Shown: piece after piece, positions 10,051 through 21,345 of the stretch
How the letters are laid out: each line of letters starts with the position of its first letter
How positions within the stretch are numbered: the first letter of the stretch is position 1
Assembly (NCBI GenBank): GCA_020152595.1
Contig: JAIGNY010002073.1
Coordinates: forward strand, 248,001 to 312,000
Source of the DNA: Chiridota heheva
Lineage: Eukaryota; Echinodermata; Holothuroidea; Apodida; Chiridotidae
DNA: 64,000 bases
Direction of reading: 5' to 3'
Translations under genes and position numbers: made by a program
The notes under the pieces: model-generated
What the model was told of the DNA's origin: nothing
Seen by the model: only the letters and a program-made list of their open reading frames with translations
The model's database searches: none

Positions 10051-10919
10051 GTCGCTATGCCCGCACCATTGTTCATGCGGAAGCACATTTTCAAACCTGT
10101 CTTTTGCAATTGAAATTTTCACACAAAATATTATTTTGTTAAATATTGCTGAATGTAAATTGTTTAGCTCTATTAAACCAACAGAAGAGGTGAAATCAAT
10201 TTAGACAGTGTGGAAAGAATGTGAGTTTATCACATTTTAGAAAACAGGAGCTTCTTCAGTGTGACTCAAATTGACACCACAGAATTGAAGGCACGCAATC
10301 TGCAACAATCTACGCAACAAAAGTGTCCAAATGATAATGTGACATAATTTGACAAAACCATGAAGCTGCCATTAGTCCGTTATTGCTCATCTACAGGGCT
10401 GGAATTAGAGGAACCAACCATTATCCATTATCATCCTAAGGATGATACCGCATCCAAGTGAAACCTATTTATTGGTACCCACTTGTAACTTGTAGTTTAC
10501 TGTCACTGTTAGTGTGTTACTGAACAGTGTACTAGTGAGAAAAGCTACTGTACTGCACTGCAAGTAGTGCAAGTGTTAAGGTAAATACTAAAATAGAAAG
10601 CAAGCTTAAATGTACCTAGTCCGAATCTTCATGCTTCAATTCCTTTGCTCTGAATCTGTGATTTAAAGTATGAGCGATTACATACAGTTTGTTTGTTTGT
10701 TTGTTTGATGAGGTCTTAACGGCACCACGACAACGAAGGTCAAATTGTGCCTGAGAGGTCAGATCAATTTAGAGGTAGTAAGGAAAGAGACCAGGGGAAG
10801 AATGAGAGAAATTCAAGAACAAAAGCCAGAAAGCTGTGATCGAGAGAGGAGGTGCATGGGTAAAACTAAAAACAAAGTAGAGAGGGGGTGGAAGAGGAGA
10901 ATTAAATATGGTTGTAGAG

Positions 10920-11715
10920 GGATGCATGCTGAAGGAAGGAGACTATTTTATCTGGAGGATTTTTTTGGAAGAACTCAGCAATTGAGTTGTGGGGAGCGAG
11001 AGAAGCTCTAAAAAGGTTGTACAGGGGGCAAGCAAGGAGAACGTGTTGGATTGTGAGGATGCAGTGGCAATTGTTACAGAGGGGTTGGGGGGAACCAATA
11101 AGGAGGTGGGAGTGAGTGAGGTGGGTGTGACCAATTCTAAGACGGGTAATATGAACGTTGTCGATACGAGAAAGGTTGTTGATGGTGGATTTGATCGGGA
11201 TTGTGGGCTGGATAACATGGAGTTTGTTATCAATTTGGGAGTTCCATAAGGTTTGTCAGCGGTCACGAACAAGAGAAGCGATAAGCGGTTTGATGTCAGA
11301 GAGGGTTTGGGGAAAAGGGAAGGGAGGAGGTTAAGGGCAAGCTTAGCGGCTGTATCAGCCCTGTCATTGCCAGGGATGCCAACATGGCTGGGTATCCAGA
11401 AGAAAAGAACACTTTTCCTGCAGAGGGTGGGAGAAAAGAGTTTCCGGAGGAGGAGGTGGCAGGTGAGGTTATCCCATTTAAGATTGAGTAATGAAGTAAG
11501 AACAGCCTTTGAGTCAGAGAAAATGGCAAAGTGACTAAGAGGAGAGTACTCAATAAAGTTGAGGGCGAGGAGAATGGCCTTAGCCTCGGCTGAAAAGATG
11601 GATGAGTGGTCAGGAAGTCTGCTACTGAGGGTGATGTCTTGGATGATGGCAGCAGCAGCTGTCTTGTTGCCTTCCTTGGAGCCATCAGTATAGATGGAGG
11701 TGTAATTTGAGAGTT
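10920..11715 (-). pseudogene. LINE copy A: RNase H and C-terminal zinc region
   Basis: The minus strand encodes YTDGSK (complementary to about 11,675-11,693), the first catalytic aspartate of RNase H1-type domains, then FSAEAKAILLALNFIEYSPL, then FSDSKAVLTSLLNLKW and IPSHVGIPGNDRADTAAKLA. These carry the four acidic sites in order, all intact in this copy. A region of R-x-G-H-T-x-L-T-H-S-x-L and C-P-L-Y type follows at about 11,000-11,150. The frame shifts several times, so the protein is not made as a unit. The enzyme would remove the RNA strand of the cDNA hybrid during target-primed reverse transcription. Confidence 0.85.
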
Positions 11716-12099
11716 GGTCTTTGATTTGGTTGTGGAGATTGATGAAGAGATTAGGGTGAGTTTGAGTTTTGTTATAAGTGGAGAGGTCTAGGTGGACAGA
11801 AGGAAGGGGGGTGGCACAAGGCGGAAAAGTGGGCCAGGAATAGGTGCCGAGAGTGGCAGGGTTGATGCCAAGTTGAAAGAGGTCTGATTTATGCGTAAGC
11901 TGAAGGGGGGCGATAGGGTTTTAGTCCTATCAAAGAGGGAGGAGAAATTGGGGTATCTAATGAGGTTGTAAACAGGGTTCTGGGTGTTGGTGAGGACTCT
12001 AAAAGCATAGGAGAGGCTAAGCTTTTTACATCTAAGTAGAAAGGGGGTTCGTTGGCTTCAACATGAAGGCTAGTGATTGGGGAGGTCCTGTAGGCTCTA

Positions 12100-13520
12100 G
12101 ACAAAGCCTGAGGGCTTCATTTTGGATGGTGTTAATGTGGTTGAGGTATGAGTTGTGAGCGACACAGTAAACAATATTGCCATAGTCAAGCTTGGCACGA
12201 ATGGTGAGCCTGAAAATTTTGAGGAGAGCATAGCGGTTCGCTCCCCAAGTAGTGTTGGAGAGCAGTCGGAGGAGGTTGAGGAGCTATTGCATTTTAGTTT
12301 CAGGTTGGTGATGTGTGGCTTGTAGGTGAGCTTGGGGTCTAGAGTTAGACCAAGGAACTTTGTGTTTTCAATTTTAGGGATGCGATTCCCATTGAGCACA
12401 AAGTTCGGGTTGGGGTGGAGGTTGTTGAAATGACAAAAGTGCATGCAGACGGTCTTGTCTTTGGAGAATCTAAAACCGTTATTGTTGCTCCAGACTTGCA
12501 GCTGATTGAGGCTGGTTTGGAGCCTATTTTCAACAATAGGAAAGCTAGGGAGGAGTAGAAGATGGTGAAGTCATCCACGAGGGTACGTTTGATGCTGGGG
12601 CCAAGGTCATTCCCGATGTCATTAATGCTCAGGTTGAAGAGAGTGGGGAGAGGATGCTGCCTTGGGGGACGCCCTCTTCTTGGGGGGTACGGCTTGAGAG
12701 GGTGTGGCCAATACGAACTTGGAACTGCCTGGGTGAGAGGAAGTTTTGAATAAAGATGGGGAGGTGGCCTCTGAGGCCAATGGTGTGAAGTTTCGGGTAA
12801 TGCCGTATTTCCAAGTAGTGTCGAAAGCTTTTCGAGGTCAAAAAATATGGCAATGAGGTGTTCCTTTTTGCAAAGGATTCCCGGATAGCGGTGTCGAGCG
12901 TAATTAACTGGTCTAGGGTATTGCGGCGTTTTGCGGAAGCCGCTTTGGTGAGAGAGAGGATTCTGTTGGTCTCGAGGAACCAGTTTAGTCTCTGATTAAT
13001 GATCTTTTCCATAATTTTACAGAGACAGCAAGTAAGGGCGATGGGTCGGTAGCTGGTGGGTCGGTGCTATCCTTCCCCGGTTTAAGGACGGGATGACAAT
13101 AGCTGTCCTCCAGATAGGGGAAGGAGTGTGAGGACCAAATGTGGTTGAAGATGGTGAGTAGGGTAGTGGTGGCCTTGATGGGGAGGTGTTTCAGAAACTG
13201 ATAGGGGATGTTATCTGGGCCCTTGGAGGTGCAGCCAGCGTCGCTGATGGCTTGGTTTAATTCAGAAAGGGTGAGAGGGGTGTTGTAGCTTTCGGAGTTG
13301 TCAGAGGGAAAAGTGATTCTCCGGGCTTCATCGCAAGCTTTTTTTATTTTGAAAGCATTGGAGTAGTTGGTCGAGGACGAGATGTTGCTGAAAGAGGCGG
13401 CGAGGTGGTCAACGATGTCCTTTTTTGCGGTGAGAAGGTCTCCATTCCAAGAGAGATGGGAGATGGAAGATTTGCCTACTCTGCCGTGGAAGCTGTTAAC
13501 CATTCTCCAAATCTTCTTAG
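12100..13520 (-). pseudogene. LINE copy A: reverse transcriptase
   Basis: The minus strand encodes, in order, TSKGPDNIPYQFLKHLP, SYRPIALT, IMEKIINQRLNWFLETNRIL, a block where the family's DLEKAFD would stand, GLRGHLPIFIQNFLSPRQFQ, EGVPQGSILSPL and the catalytic VDDFTIFYSS near 12,570, followed by NTKFLGLTLDPKLTYKPHI. The V-D-D form instead of Y-A-D-D is common in I-group elements. Longest uninterrupted pieces are 172, 127 and 115 codons; frameshifts join them. This is a pseudogene of a polymerase that would copy the element's RNA at the nicked target. Confidence 0.85.
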
Positions 13521-13599
13521 TGGGGGTGTTGGTGGTGAGAGAAGAGATAAAGTTGTTCCAAGTGTTGGTTTTACTGTCCTTGATAGTGCGCCTGGCCTT

Positions 13600-14580
13600 G
13601 CACGGCTGATGCGAAAGAGGTTAAGGTTATGGGTGGTCGGGTTAGTTTTAAAGTTCCTGAGGGCTCTTTTCCTGTTCTTGATGGCGGTTTTGCAGTCATC
13701 TGAGAACCAGGGGTTGGGGGATGATTTGGGGTTTGGAGGTTTTGGGAATTGAGCAGGTGGCGATGTTGATAAGGATATTACTGAAGTTAGACATGGGATC
13801 CTCATCCTCGAGAAGATGGGGGAGAGGTGTGAGTCACAGAGGGTTTCAAAAGGGACCAGTCAGCCTTGTCGAGGTTCCAATTGGGGGTGTGCTCAGTGGG
13901 GATTTGAAGATTGGAGTGTATAAGAAGGGGTAATGATCACTACCACAGAGGTCAGCAGTGACTCTCCAACTAAAATCAGGAGGAGGTTAGGGGAACAGAT
14001 AGACAGGTCAATACAGGTGAGAGAGCCTGTGGCAGGATGAAGGTAGGTCGGGGAGTTAGTGTTCAGTAAGGACAGGCTGTGCTGACGGAGAGCGTTTCGA
14101 TGAACTTGCCTCTAGGGGTGGTGGTATTAGAGCCCCACAGAGGGTTGTGAGCGTTGAAGTCACCAAGAAGGATGAAGGGGTGGGAAGCTGAGAGATGAGG
14201 TTGTTAAGGCTGGTTGGTTGAATGTTGGTGTTGGGAGGGAGATAGATATTGCAGAGAGTGAAAGTTTTGTGGAGGAGATAGAAATACAGATGGCCTGAAG
14301 GTCGGTGTGCACACGAACAGGGCTGTGTGGGATATCGTGTCTAACGAGAATGGAGACGCCACCACAGGCCCTGTCAGCATCCACTTGATGTTTGTGATAG
14401 CAAGCAAAGTTGTTAAGGGAGTAATGGTCGGTGGTTTTCAAGAAAGTTTCTTGTAGGCAGAAGACCCGGGTTGAAGGTGGAGGCCAGAAGGTCGATTTCT
14501 TCAGAATTGGCCTTAAGGCTCCTAATGTTCCATTGTATGATGTTGTGGGTGTTATTGTAATTGTTTGTGGTGTATGCCAT
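13600..14580 (-). pseudogene. LINE copy A: APE endonuclease
   Basis: Minus-strand blocks in order: IIQWNIRSLKAN (start of the domain), VFCLQETFLKTTDHYSLNN with the QE motif, RACGGVSILVRHDIPHS, a SISLPTPTFNQPAL segment, then ILLGDFNAHNPLWGSN and TRGKFIETL, which match the G-D-F-N-x-H-x-x-W-G block of APE endonucleases. Further on is WFSDDCKTAIKNRKRALRNF at about 13,640-13,710, part of the linker to the RT. Frameshifts break the domain between blocks. Confidence 0.82.
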
Positions 14581-14744
14581 AAAGGAGGCGGGGGGTTATC
14601 TGGAGGAAGATCTGCTGGGTCTGAGTTCGCTTGTTTTTTCTTTGGATTTGTTTCTTTGGGAGCGATTGTTTTTGAAAATTGGATGAGAAGTATGATCGGT
14701 GTGTTCGTAATCGAACAATCCATACTCTCTTCAGTGTGGGTTTG

Positions 14745-14830
14745 GGAGGTGGGTTGTTTGTTGATTGGTTGTTTGTTGATTGGTTGTTTGTTGATTGGTT
14801 GTTTGTTGATTGGTTGTTTTTGGTTGGTTG
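14745..14830. repeat. 15-bp tandem repeat inside LINE copy A
   Basis: About five units of GTTTGTTGATTGGTT lie between the Gag-like ORF1 and the endonuclease of copy A. Because 15 is a multiple of three, the plus strand reads a repeated DWLFV pentapeptide; that is a shadow, not a gene. A related degenerate GTTTGTTGG tract follows to about 14,880. Confidence 0.8.
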
Positions 14831-14884
14831 TTTGTTGGTTGATTTGTTGGTTTGGTTTTGGTTGTTTGCTTGGCTGGTTTTAGC

Positions 14885-15976
14885 TTGATGTATGAAGGTA
14901 TTAGTGGAGTTGGTGTAGGGGCGGTAGGGGCTTTAGAGTAGGAAGGGGGTTGAGGAGAGAAGTGGTGGTGGAGGTGGTGTGGGTATTGGGTGTGATTGGG
15001 TTGTTGGAAATGGTGATGGGCTTAGGACTAGGTAAGAAGAGCCAGGTGAGGTCGGTTTGGGCATGGGAGTTAGTTTTGGTTGTGTTAGTTGTGTTTGGCG
15101 GAATTAGAGTTAGAGGAGACTACGTTTGAGTAGGAAGGCTTGGAGTTAAGGGAAGCGAGGAATTGTTTCCTGGCCTCAGGGTAGGTTATGTTGGGGTTAA
15201 GGGTTTTAAGTTTTGTTATTTGTTTTCCTGAAGCCAGGTGGGACAGTCTTTCGAGAAGGAGGGATGGTTTGCTGGGTGTTTACCGTCACAATTTGTGCAG
15301 AGTGGGGGTTGGTGCAGGAGGTGTTGTCATGGTCCGGGCTCCGAGTTACCACAGCGCTTGGCTGTGGCAGGAGTTTTTTCCGTGGCCATACCTCTGACAA
15401 TTATAGCAACGTAAAGGGTTAGGAATGTAAGGGGCGACCTGGATTCTCAGGTAGCCGCAATGATGTGGGAGGGGAGAGTTGGTGTTGCGAAGGTGAGAAA
15501 TATGGTGTTGGTGGGAGTTTTGGCCCGTCTCTCTTTAGAACGAGACGACGGGCTTCGGTTACATGTTGGTTAGCTAGTTCTTCTTGGAGGTCGTCATCGG
15601 TCATCTACGCAAGATCGCGGGTGCGTATGACGCCTTTGCTGGAGTTTAGGAACGATGGGGGTGACTGTGATGTCGATACCAGAGTTGGATAGGGTTTTGG
15701 TGGAAAGGAGGGTGGTGGTTTGTGTGTCCCTGGTGCAGTGCACCAGGAGATCACCGGATCTAAGGGTAGAGACTTTGGGGAGGGTACCGACAAGGCCAAA
15801 GAGGGCTTTATGGATGAGGAAAGGAGAAACTTTTTAAAGCTTTCCTGCTTGTTGGTGGCATGGATTATAAGGATTTTTGGGATTGGGGTTGCAGAATGGT
15901 CAATGATGGTAGCAGGTGGGTCACGGGGAGGGGAGGGGGGGTCAAGGTCAAGGTCACTGCATAGGCGCTTTGTCAT
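14885..15976 (-). pseudogene. LINE copy A: ORF1 (Gag-like, CCHC)
   Basis: ORF1 begins with an ATG complementary to 15,974-15,976 (MTKRLCSDLDLDPPSPP). Downstream the minus strand encodes EELANQHVTEARRLVLKRDG, then zinc knuckles: CYNCQRYGHGKNSC at about 15,360-15,410 and, in another frame, CTNCDGKHPANHPSFSKDC at about 15,240-15,300, followed by NITYPEARKQFLASLNSK. Multiple CCHC knuckles are usual for I-type Gag proteins, which bind the element's RNA. Frameshifts separate the N-terminal part, the knuckles and the C-terminal part. The 5' UTR lies at about 15,977-16,190. Confidence 0.8.
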
Positions 15977-16190
15977 TATGAAAGAAAAACCAAGGGCCGA
16001 GAGACCCGAGGCAGCTAGAAAAAAATCGCGGAACCACTATATGGGGACCGCTGTATTAGTAACGAAGGGCGTGAAAAGTCGGGACAGAACGAGGGAAAAT
16101 ATAATAGAAAAAAAGAAAAGAAACGATCTCACCGAGGATAAAAGCCCATCCACCGAAAAGAAAATCCGAAAATGAAGTTATAAAACAAAA

Positions 16191-17977
16191 TGGTGCAAAT
16201 TGGAGAGAAAATGGAGCGAAAATAGTTTAAGAGAATAGAAGCAGTTGTCACGTCGCTCTCGTACATAAAAAATATACACACTTAAGCAAAGTCAATGGGC
16301 TTCAACGTGTGTTTTCAAAAAAAGTTGCCCAGAAATTTTGGACAACTTGATTTTCAATACAAAGACTTACTTATTTAACCTGAAAATCAGCACACGGAAA
16401 CTTGAATTTATTTTACACATTGTAAATATCATAAGAACTCAATTACTATCCAAAAAAAGGATACACATTTTTCATTCAACAATAAAGTTTCAACACATTT
16501 TCTGCGAGCTTCTTGACAAAAAATGTCAAGTACAACGCACGTAAACATTTTTTTCAACCAATGAATAAGAAGATAGGACGCTTGCCCAAAGAAATTATCC
16601 ACATATTTTGAGTGTGTATCTGAATTCTCTGTGCAGACCTAAAGCGTATGAACGCACCTAGTTATTGTCAAAACACACGTACACGTATATCATCACTGGG
16701 ACATTTGTTTTGTGTACGTAGATTGTTGCAGACACCATGTTTCCGATTAGACTCATACTTAAGCAACCCATATTTTCCTAAATGCGATAAACTTACGTTC
16801 TTTCCGCACAGTGTGATGGGTTTTCAACTCTTCAATGAGTTACTGTAGCTGTGGAACAGTTTTTAATCAGCAACTTTTAACGGGAGAATTTCAATTGGGT
16901 ATTTTCCACCGATAATTTGTTGTTCGTCATGTTTCAAAACTTTTGTCGTGTCACGCCTGCACATTTGTACTCAGGGCTTCTTCATTATACTAATGGGTGG
17001 AAAAAATGTATATGTGTGGTATCTATGGGTCGTCTTTAAAATCAGCAAATAATTATTCAACCTTTTTTGTTTTAGAGCTTTTTTAACGAAAGTGAATGAA
17101 GAGTAGCTGCCTTTCTTTGCATAATTTAAATTATTCTTCTACTTGTATTTCCATGATCTGATGAAAATCTAAATGGACCCGGCATAGAAATTGCAAATGC
17201 TATTGCAATTATCATCAGGTGGTAGTCACATGACTATCATTTTTTAACTTTGACATCCTCAGTACAAATTTAACACTGCTGGACATGCAAAAGACAGGTA
17301 ATTAGAAAGAAGACTTTCATGCTGGAAAATGTAGCAGAGCATAACTCAGTTAGAATGAAATGTATTACATAGCTGCATAGGACTTGAATAACTCCATCAG
17401 GCCATCAGACACAACAACAATCAGTGAACATCAGCCAACAAGAAACGAAAAACAAATCAGTGGGGAAGTAGAAGGCCTGGAACAGGGTATATGTGAATAA
17501 CTAGAACGCACCCATTGTGCGTCCTATGTGAGTGTTACTTTATATGTATGACACATACAATTTGTATGTAGGCCTATTACTAATAATATTAACAAAGAAC
17601 AAGAACGTGAACGAATTTTGATAGTGCGCAATGCAATTGTCGCGTTTTTAAACGAACATGCAGTGTGATTTTTGTTGTATCTCTGATCTGCGCTCGTTTT
17701 GGCCTCTCCCTTTTCCAAGCTGTACGCGCGCTTTTGCAACATTATTTGCAACGCTATCATCCTGTGCACAAGACACTGAATTTCTTCCAGAGAATTTACC
17801 ATTTTTTACAGAAAATTCAGGAAATTTGCCAAAACGTAGGTCAAAATAAGTTGTTCAGCTTTATGTTTGTGTGGTTAAATTGGGCAAAAGTTGAGGGCGT
17901 TGGTGTAAATTTCCATGCTCTTTTGTGACCACTGTACTGTATCCTGTAGGAATAATAGCAATCATGTCTAACGTTAG
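16191..17977. other. Gene-free stretch
   Basis: AT-rich sequence in which I see no gene, recognisable transposon or tandem repeat. Short open frames here have no protein-like motif. Confidence 0.45.
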
Positions 17978-18335
17978 CACAGGTGTTCCTAGCATTATGG
18001 CACCCTTTATACTCATCTACATATACATGTATATAACAAGGCAAGTCACATCTTACAGCGACTTTCGAACTATATATGAAAATTCCTTTTTTTGAAAATT
18101 CGCGAATCTTAATTAATTTTTTTTACTCAACTCACATTTGCCAGAGTCCCTTCTTCTTTTTTAAGCCACAGCATTTGTTATTTTTCCAATGAGATGTACA
18201 AACGATGAATTTTCTATTAAAATCTACCCCATTACATGCTAACTGTCCGACTATTTGCTGCAAACCAAAGAAATGTCCACAATGACATCATGAAGAAGGC
18301 AGCACTTCAGTATCATTTTGACAAGAATGAACTGG
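17978..18335 (+). repeat. Foldback repeat family, copy 1
   Basis: Starts with CACAGGTGTTCCTAGC, the same terminal sequence as the complete copy at 25,740. It shares many blocks with that copy, such as AGATGTACAAACGAT and TTTGCTGCAAACCAAAG, and a ...GACATCATGAAGAAGG segment. The right terminus is not present, so this copy is truncated or has diverged beyond about 18,335. Confidence 0.7.
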
Positions 18336-19032
18336 GAATCATTACAAGATGAAGATTCATGTGTTGATTGATAAGGGGTCCGGGGTAGGTTTATGGTTTT
18401 CATAAAATTCAGACATTCAATTCCGATGGAAGAGGGATTACATGTACAAAAATATGTGCTTCTTTTTCAGGGAGTTAACAAAGGAATTTGTATCAACATG
18501 GACCAGCAACATCTTGTATTAAATAAAAAAAAATTTTTGTTAAATGGCCACCAAGATAATCTCATTTTTCATTGCTATTGTATATAAATATGCACAAAGG
18601 CAAACTAGCTTCTGGTCATCAGTGGGCACAAGGAAACGTAGGGCTATGATAACAAGCCATTATTAATATGACATTAAATAACTAAGATGTACTTATTAGG
18701 GCCCAAAAGAATGATTGAAAAATATCTGTCATTTGTGCAGGCAGGAAAAAATAGACTTTTTAGGTAAATTTGTCTCATTTGACCAAATGTTTGACTGAGT
18801 ATTATGAGCTTATACCACCCCCATGCAGTTGGAGCCTTGTTTAAAATGCACATCAAACTGTCTGCAGTGACAAAGGTCATGAAACTTCATAATCAAATTG
18901 TATTTATTTCATTGATTTTAAAATAGTTTAGGACATGCTAAAAGAAGTTAAAATACAGCAAAATTCATTTCCAGATGACAAGCCCAACAATTGGCAGACT
19001 ACATACGGTTTAGAAGATCCTTTTCCACTTTA
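18336..19032. other. Gene-free stretch
   Basis: AT-rich sequence in which I see no gene or recognisable repeat. Confidence 0.4.
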
Positions 19033-19505
19033 AGGATACCGACAGAATGTCAGAGAAAGAACTGACAATGCTTCCTTGTAATTTTGTTATATTCCCCCAA
19101 ATTTGCAGTAGAGGCAAACATATTTTCCCATTTTTATCAATACTGTATATCTTAATGATATTGTACTTTTGAATAGTATATAGGCCTTAGCATATGAGCA
19201 GATGGGTGGAAAACCCTATATACAGGGTGTCGGAAGAAGCTCTGGGCACGGGAGCAGAAAATGAAATGAGGGCACCGGCAGACTGTCAGAGCAAGAACTG
19301 ACAATTTTTCCTTGCAATTTTGTTATATTCCTCCAAGTTTGCAGTAGAGGCAAACATATATTTTCCCATTTTTTTGATCAATACTGGATATCTTAATGAT
19401 ATTGTACTTTTGAATAGTATATAGGCCTTAGCACATGGGTGAAAACCCTATAAACAGGGTGTTGGAAGGAGCTCTGGGCATGGGGGCAGAAATGAAATGA
19501 GGGCA
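19033..19505. repeat. 236-bp tandem duplication
   Basis: Two consecutive units of about 236 bp. Anchor words such as CAGAGAAAGAACTGACAAT (19,051) and CAGAGCAAGAACTGACAAT (19,287), TTTGCAGTAGAGGCAAACAT and AATAGTATATAGGCCTTAGC occur once in each unit. The units differ by scattered substitutions and small indels, so the duplication is not recent. No coding sequence is seen in the unit. Confidence 0.85.
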
Positions 19506-20860
19506 CTTGTTTGACATTAATTGAGGGACACTTTTCATTTTTTCAAATGGGCACTTTTGTCCATTTTTGAAGAAATGGGGATGGAGGGCATTCCTCCTAA
19601 CTTCCTGTAGGTAGGAATTGGGGGAGCAAGTGGAACTTGCCCCTCCCCCACTTTTTTCTAAATGTATACTTAGATTTGAAGGTAGATTTTTGTATCTTTG
19701 TAATTCCCCCCCCCCCTTTTTCCTCACCCAACTATCCACTTTTGACTCTTCCCCTACTTTCAGAGGTAAAATCCTGCTATGGGTTTTAGAATGGGGAGTC
19801 AGGACCAATGTTGGCAATTGCCAATTGGGCAATTAGGTAAAAGGCCTAGGCCTACTTTTGAAAATTATTGGAGGCCATTCCCTTCCCACCACGGCCCTCA
19901 CGGCCCATGGAAAATATCATTTTCCAATTCTTTTAAATAAATACTAAATGTATGTTACATTTTCTGTGTACTATGTGCATTTCTATTCGTTTTCAATTTC
20001 AAGAATGATTTAGAATAATTTCTTAAAACTTTTAAAAGGGCACCTCCTGCTCCGGTCCACCCACAACTTTCAAATGGCACCTATTTCCCACCTTCACCCT
20101 TTACTCTATAGCAAAGGGAAGTGGCACCTTGTTTCCAGTGGTCCCAGTATCATTGCCTATATAGTAAAGGCTTAATTAAAAGGCCTGGGGTCTTGGAGGG
20201 CCCATCAAAAGAAGGTGTGGAAAATAAAATGCATGCTTTAAAAATCATTTTGAAAAAGAAGTACAAATAACAACAACAGAAACAAAATTCAAAATTACAA
20301 TTTGCGACATTTTGGTCTGCAAAGTCATGCATAATCTCCTGACAGTCAAGTTTGCAGAAATATAATGATGTATACATCAAGGAAAATGTCATTAAGAAGT
20401 CATAATTAATATTTACAAAAGGGCCCAGTCAATTAGAAGTATAGGGCCCACCAAAAAGAGATAAATAGGTCGTTCCCTTCCCATCTCTTGCTATCATAAT
20501 GGGGCCTGTTCAATATGTTGAGCCCATCAAAAAAGATATATAGAATGGGCCCTCCTTTCTGTATCATGGGTAGCTTACATGAGTCTATCATAGGCCTATC
20601 CCAAAATAATTTGAATTGGTGTGTGCAGTAAGTACGCGGCACCAATAATTGTAGGCTATATCTACTACTCATTTAGCTAACAAGAAAGTAAAGTGTTACA
20701 CTTTACTTTAGACAAATATATCTTAAGGTTCATATATACTAGGCCTAACTAATAGTAATCAGAAAAATTTACTAGGTGACAATTGCTTCTTGCTCTCATG
20801 AGTTCATATACACATTTCAAAGTTCGTCTTTGAATTGTTAACGTTAATAGTGGCTCTTTT
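19506..20860. other. Gene-free stretch with small repeats
   Basis: No gene seen. Words of the type GGGCCCATCAAAAAAGATA recur at about 20,200, 20,445 and 20,520, a loose repeat with some units about 75 bp apart. Pyrimidine- and G-rich homopolymer tracts occur at about 19,630-19,720. Confidence 0.4.
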
Positions 20861-21160
20861 CAACTTTCAATCAATCGGATCAAATTTTGTTTGTGTTCAC
20901 CATGATGCCATCGAATCTTAACCCGGTTTGTTCTTGTCAAAATAATACTCAAATGCTGCTTCTTCCTGACGTCATCATGGACATTTCTTTGGTTTGTAGC
21001 AAATTGTCAGGCATTTAGCGGGGCAGAATTTTAATAGAAAAATCATCGTTTGTACATCTAATGGGTAAAAATAACAAATACTGTGGCTTATAAAAGAAGA
21101 ACGGAGTCTCCAGCAAATGTCAGTTGAGCAAAAAATTGTAGGCCTAGGCCTAATGGATTT
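20861..21160 (-). repeat. Foldback repeat family, copy 2 (antisense)
   Basis: The reverse complement matches copies 1 and 3 block by block: CTCAACTGACATTTGCTGGA, AAGCCACAGTATTTGTTA, AGATGTACAAACGATGA, GCTACAAACCAAAGAAATG and TGATGACGTCAGGAAGAAGC. It includes the CRE-like palindrome TGACGTCA. Terminal CACAGG sequence is not found, so the copy is incomplete. Confidence 0.7.
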
Positions 21161-21164
21161 GTCA

Positions 21165-21345
21165 ATTGTATGACTCACCCCTACACCTCCAGCGTGGGTG
21201 AGTCAAAGGTAGGTCATTGCATTATAAAATTTGACCTACATGTCAGTCATGGGTCCAATATTGTCAGTCACAAGAGTGACTCAAGGTAGCGTCATTTTAC
21301 TGCTGATGTTGACGCAGGTGTGGGTCATGGTGAGTCACTATGCAG
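21165..21345. repeat. TGAGTCA-rich repeat, copy 1
   Basis: Contains four exact TGACTCA/TGAGTCA heptamers (21,171, 21,199, 21,277, 21,331), the AP-1-type site, and a block GTATGACTCACCCCTACACC shared with 25,555-25,575. It adjoins the antisense foldback copy. Whether any site is functional cannot be told from sequence. Confidence 0.6.

Larger units (their letters stand above)
10685..16190 (-). mobile_element. Near full-length I/Nimb-like LINE, copy A (dead)
   Basis: About 5.5 kb antisense non-LTR retrotransposon with the full domain set: 5' UTR, ORF1 with CCHC zinc knuckles, then an ORF2 with APE endonuclease, reverse transcriptase, RNase H and a C-terminal cysteine/histidine region. RNase H plus the H-H-x-L-x-x-C-P-x-Y ending is typical of I-group elements (I, Nimb and relatives). 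The 3' end at about 10,685-10,705 is a (CAAA)n tail following CGTGGTGCCGTTAAGACC. GC content and codon use differ plainly from the AT-rich surroundings, which suggests a fairly recent arrival, although every domain has frameshifts. Two truncated relatives lie at 39.5 kb and 52.8 kb. Confidence 0.88.

Noticed and set aside
14431..14888. Open frames of 150 and 69 codons on the plus strand
   Set aside because: They are antisense to LINE copy A and run through its 15-bp repeat.
10745..16175. Other plus-strand open frames across 10.7-16.2 kb
   Set aside because: All are shadows of the antisense LINE, whose GC-rich sequence produces many open frames.
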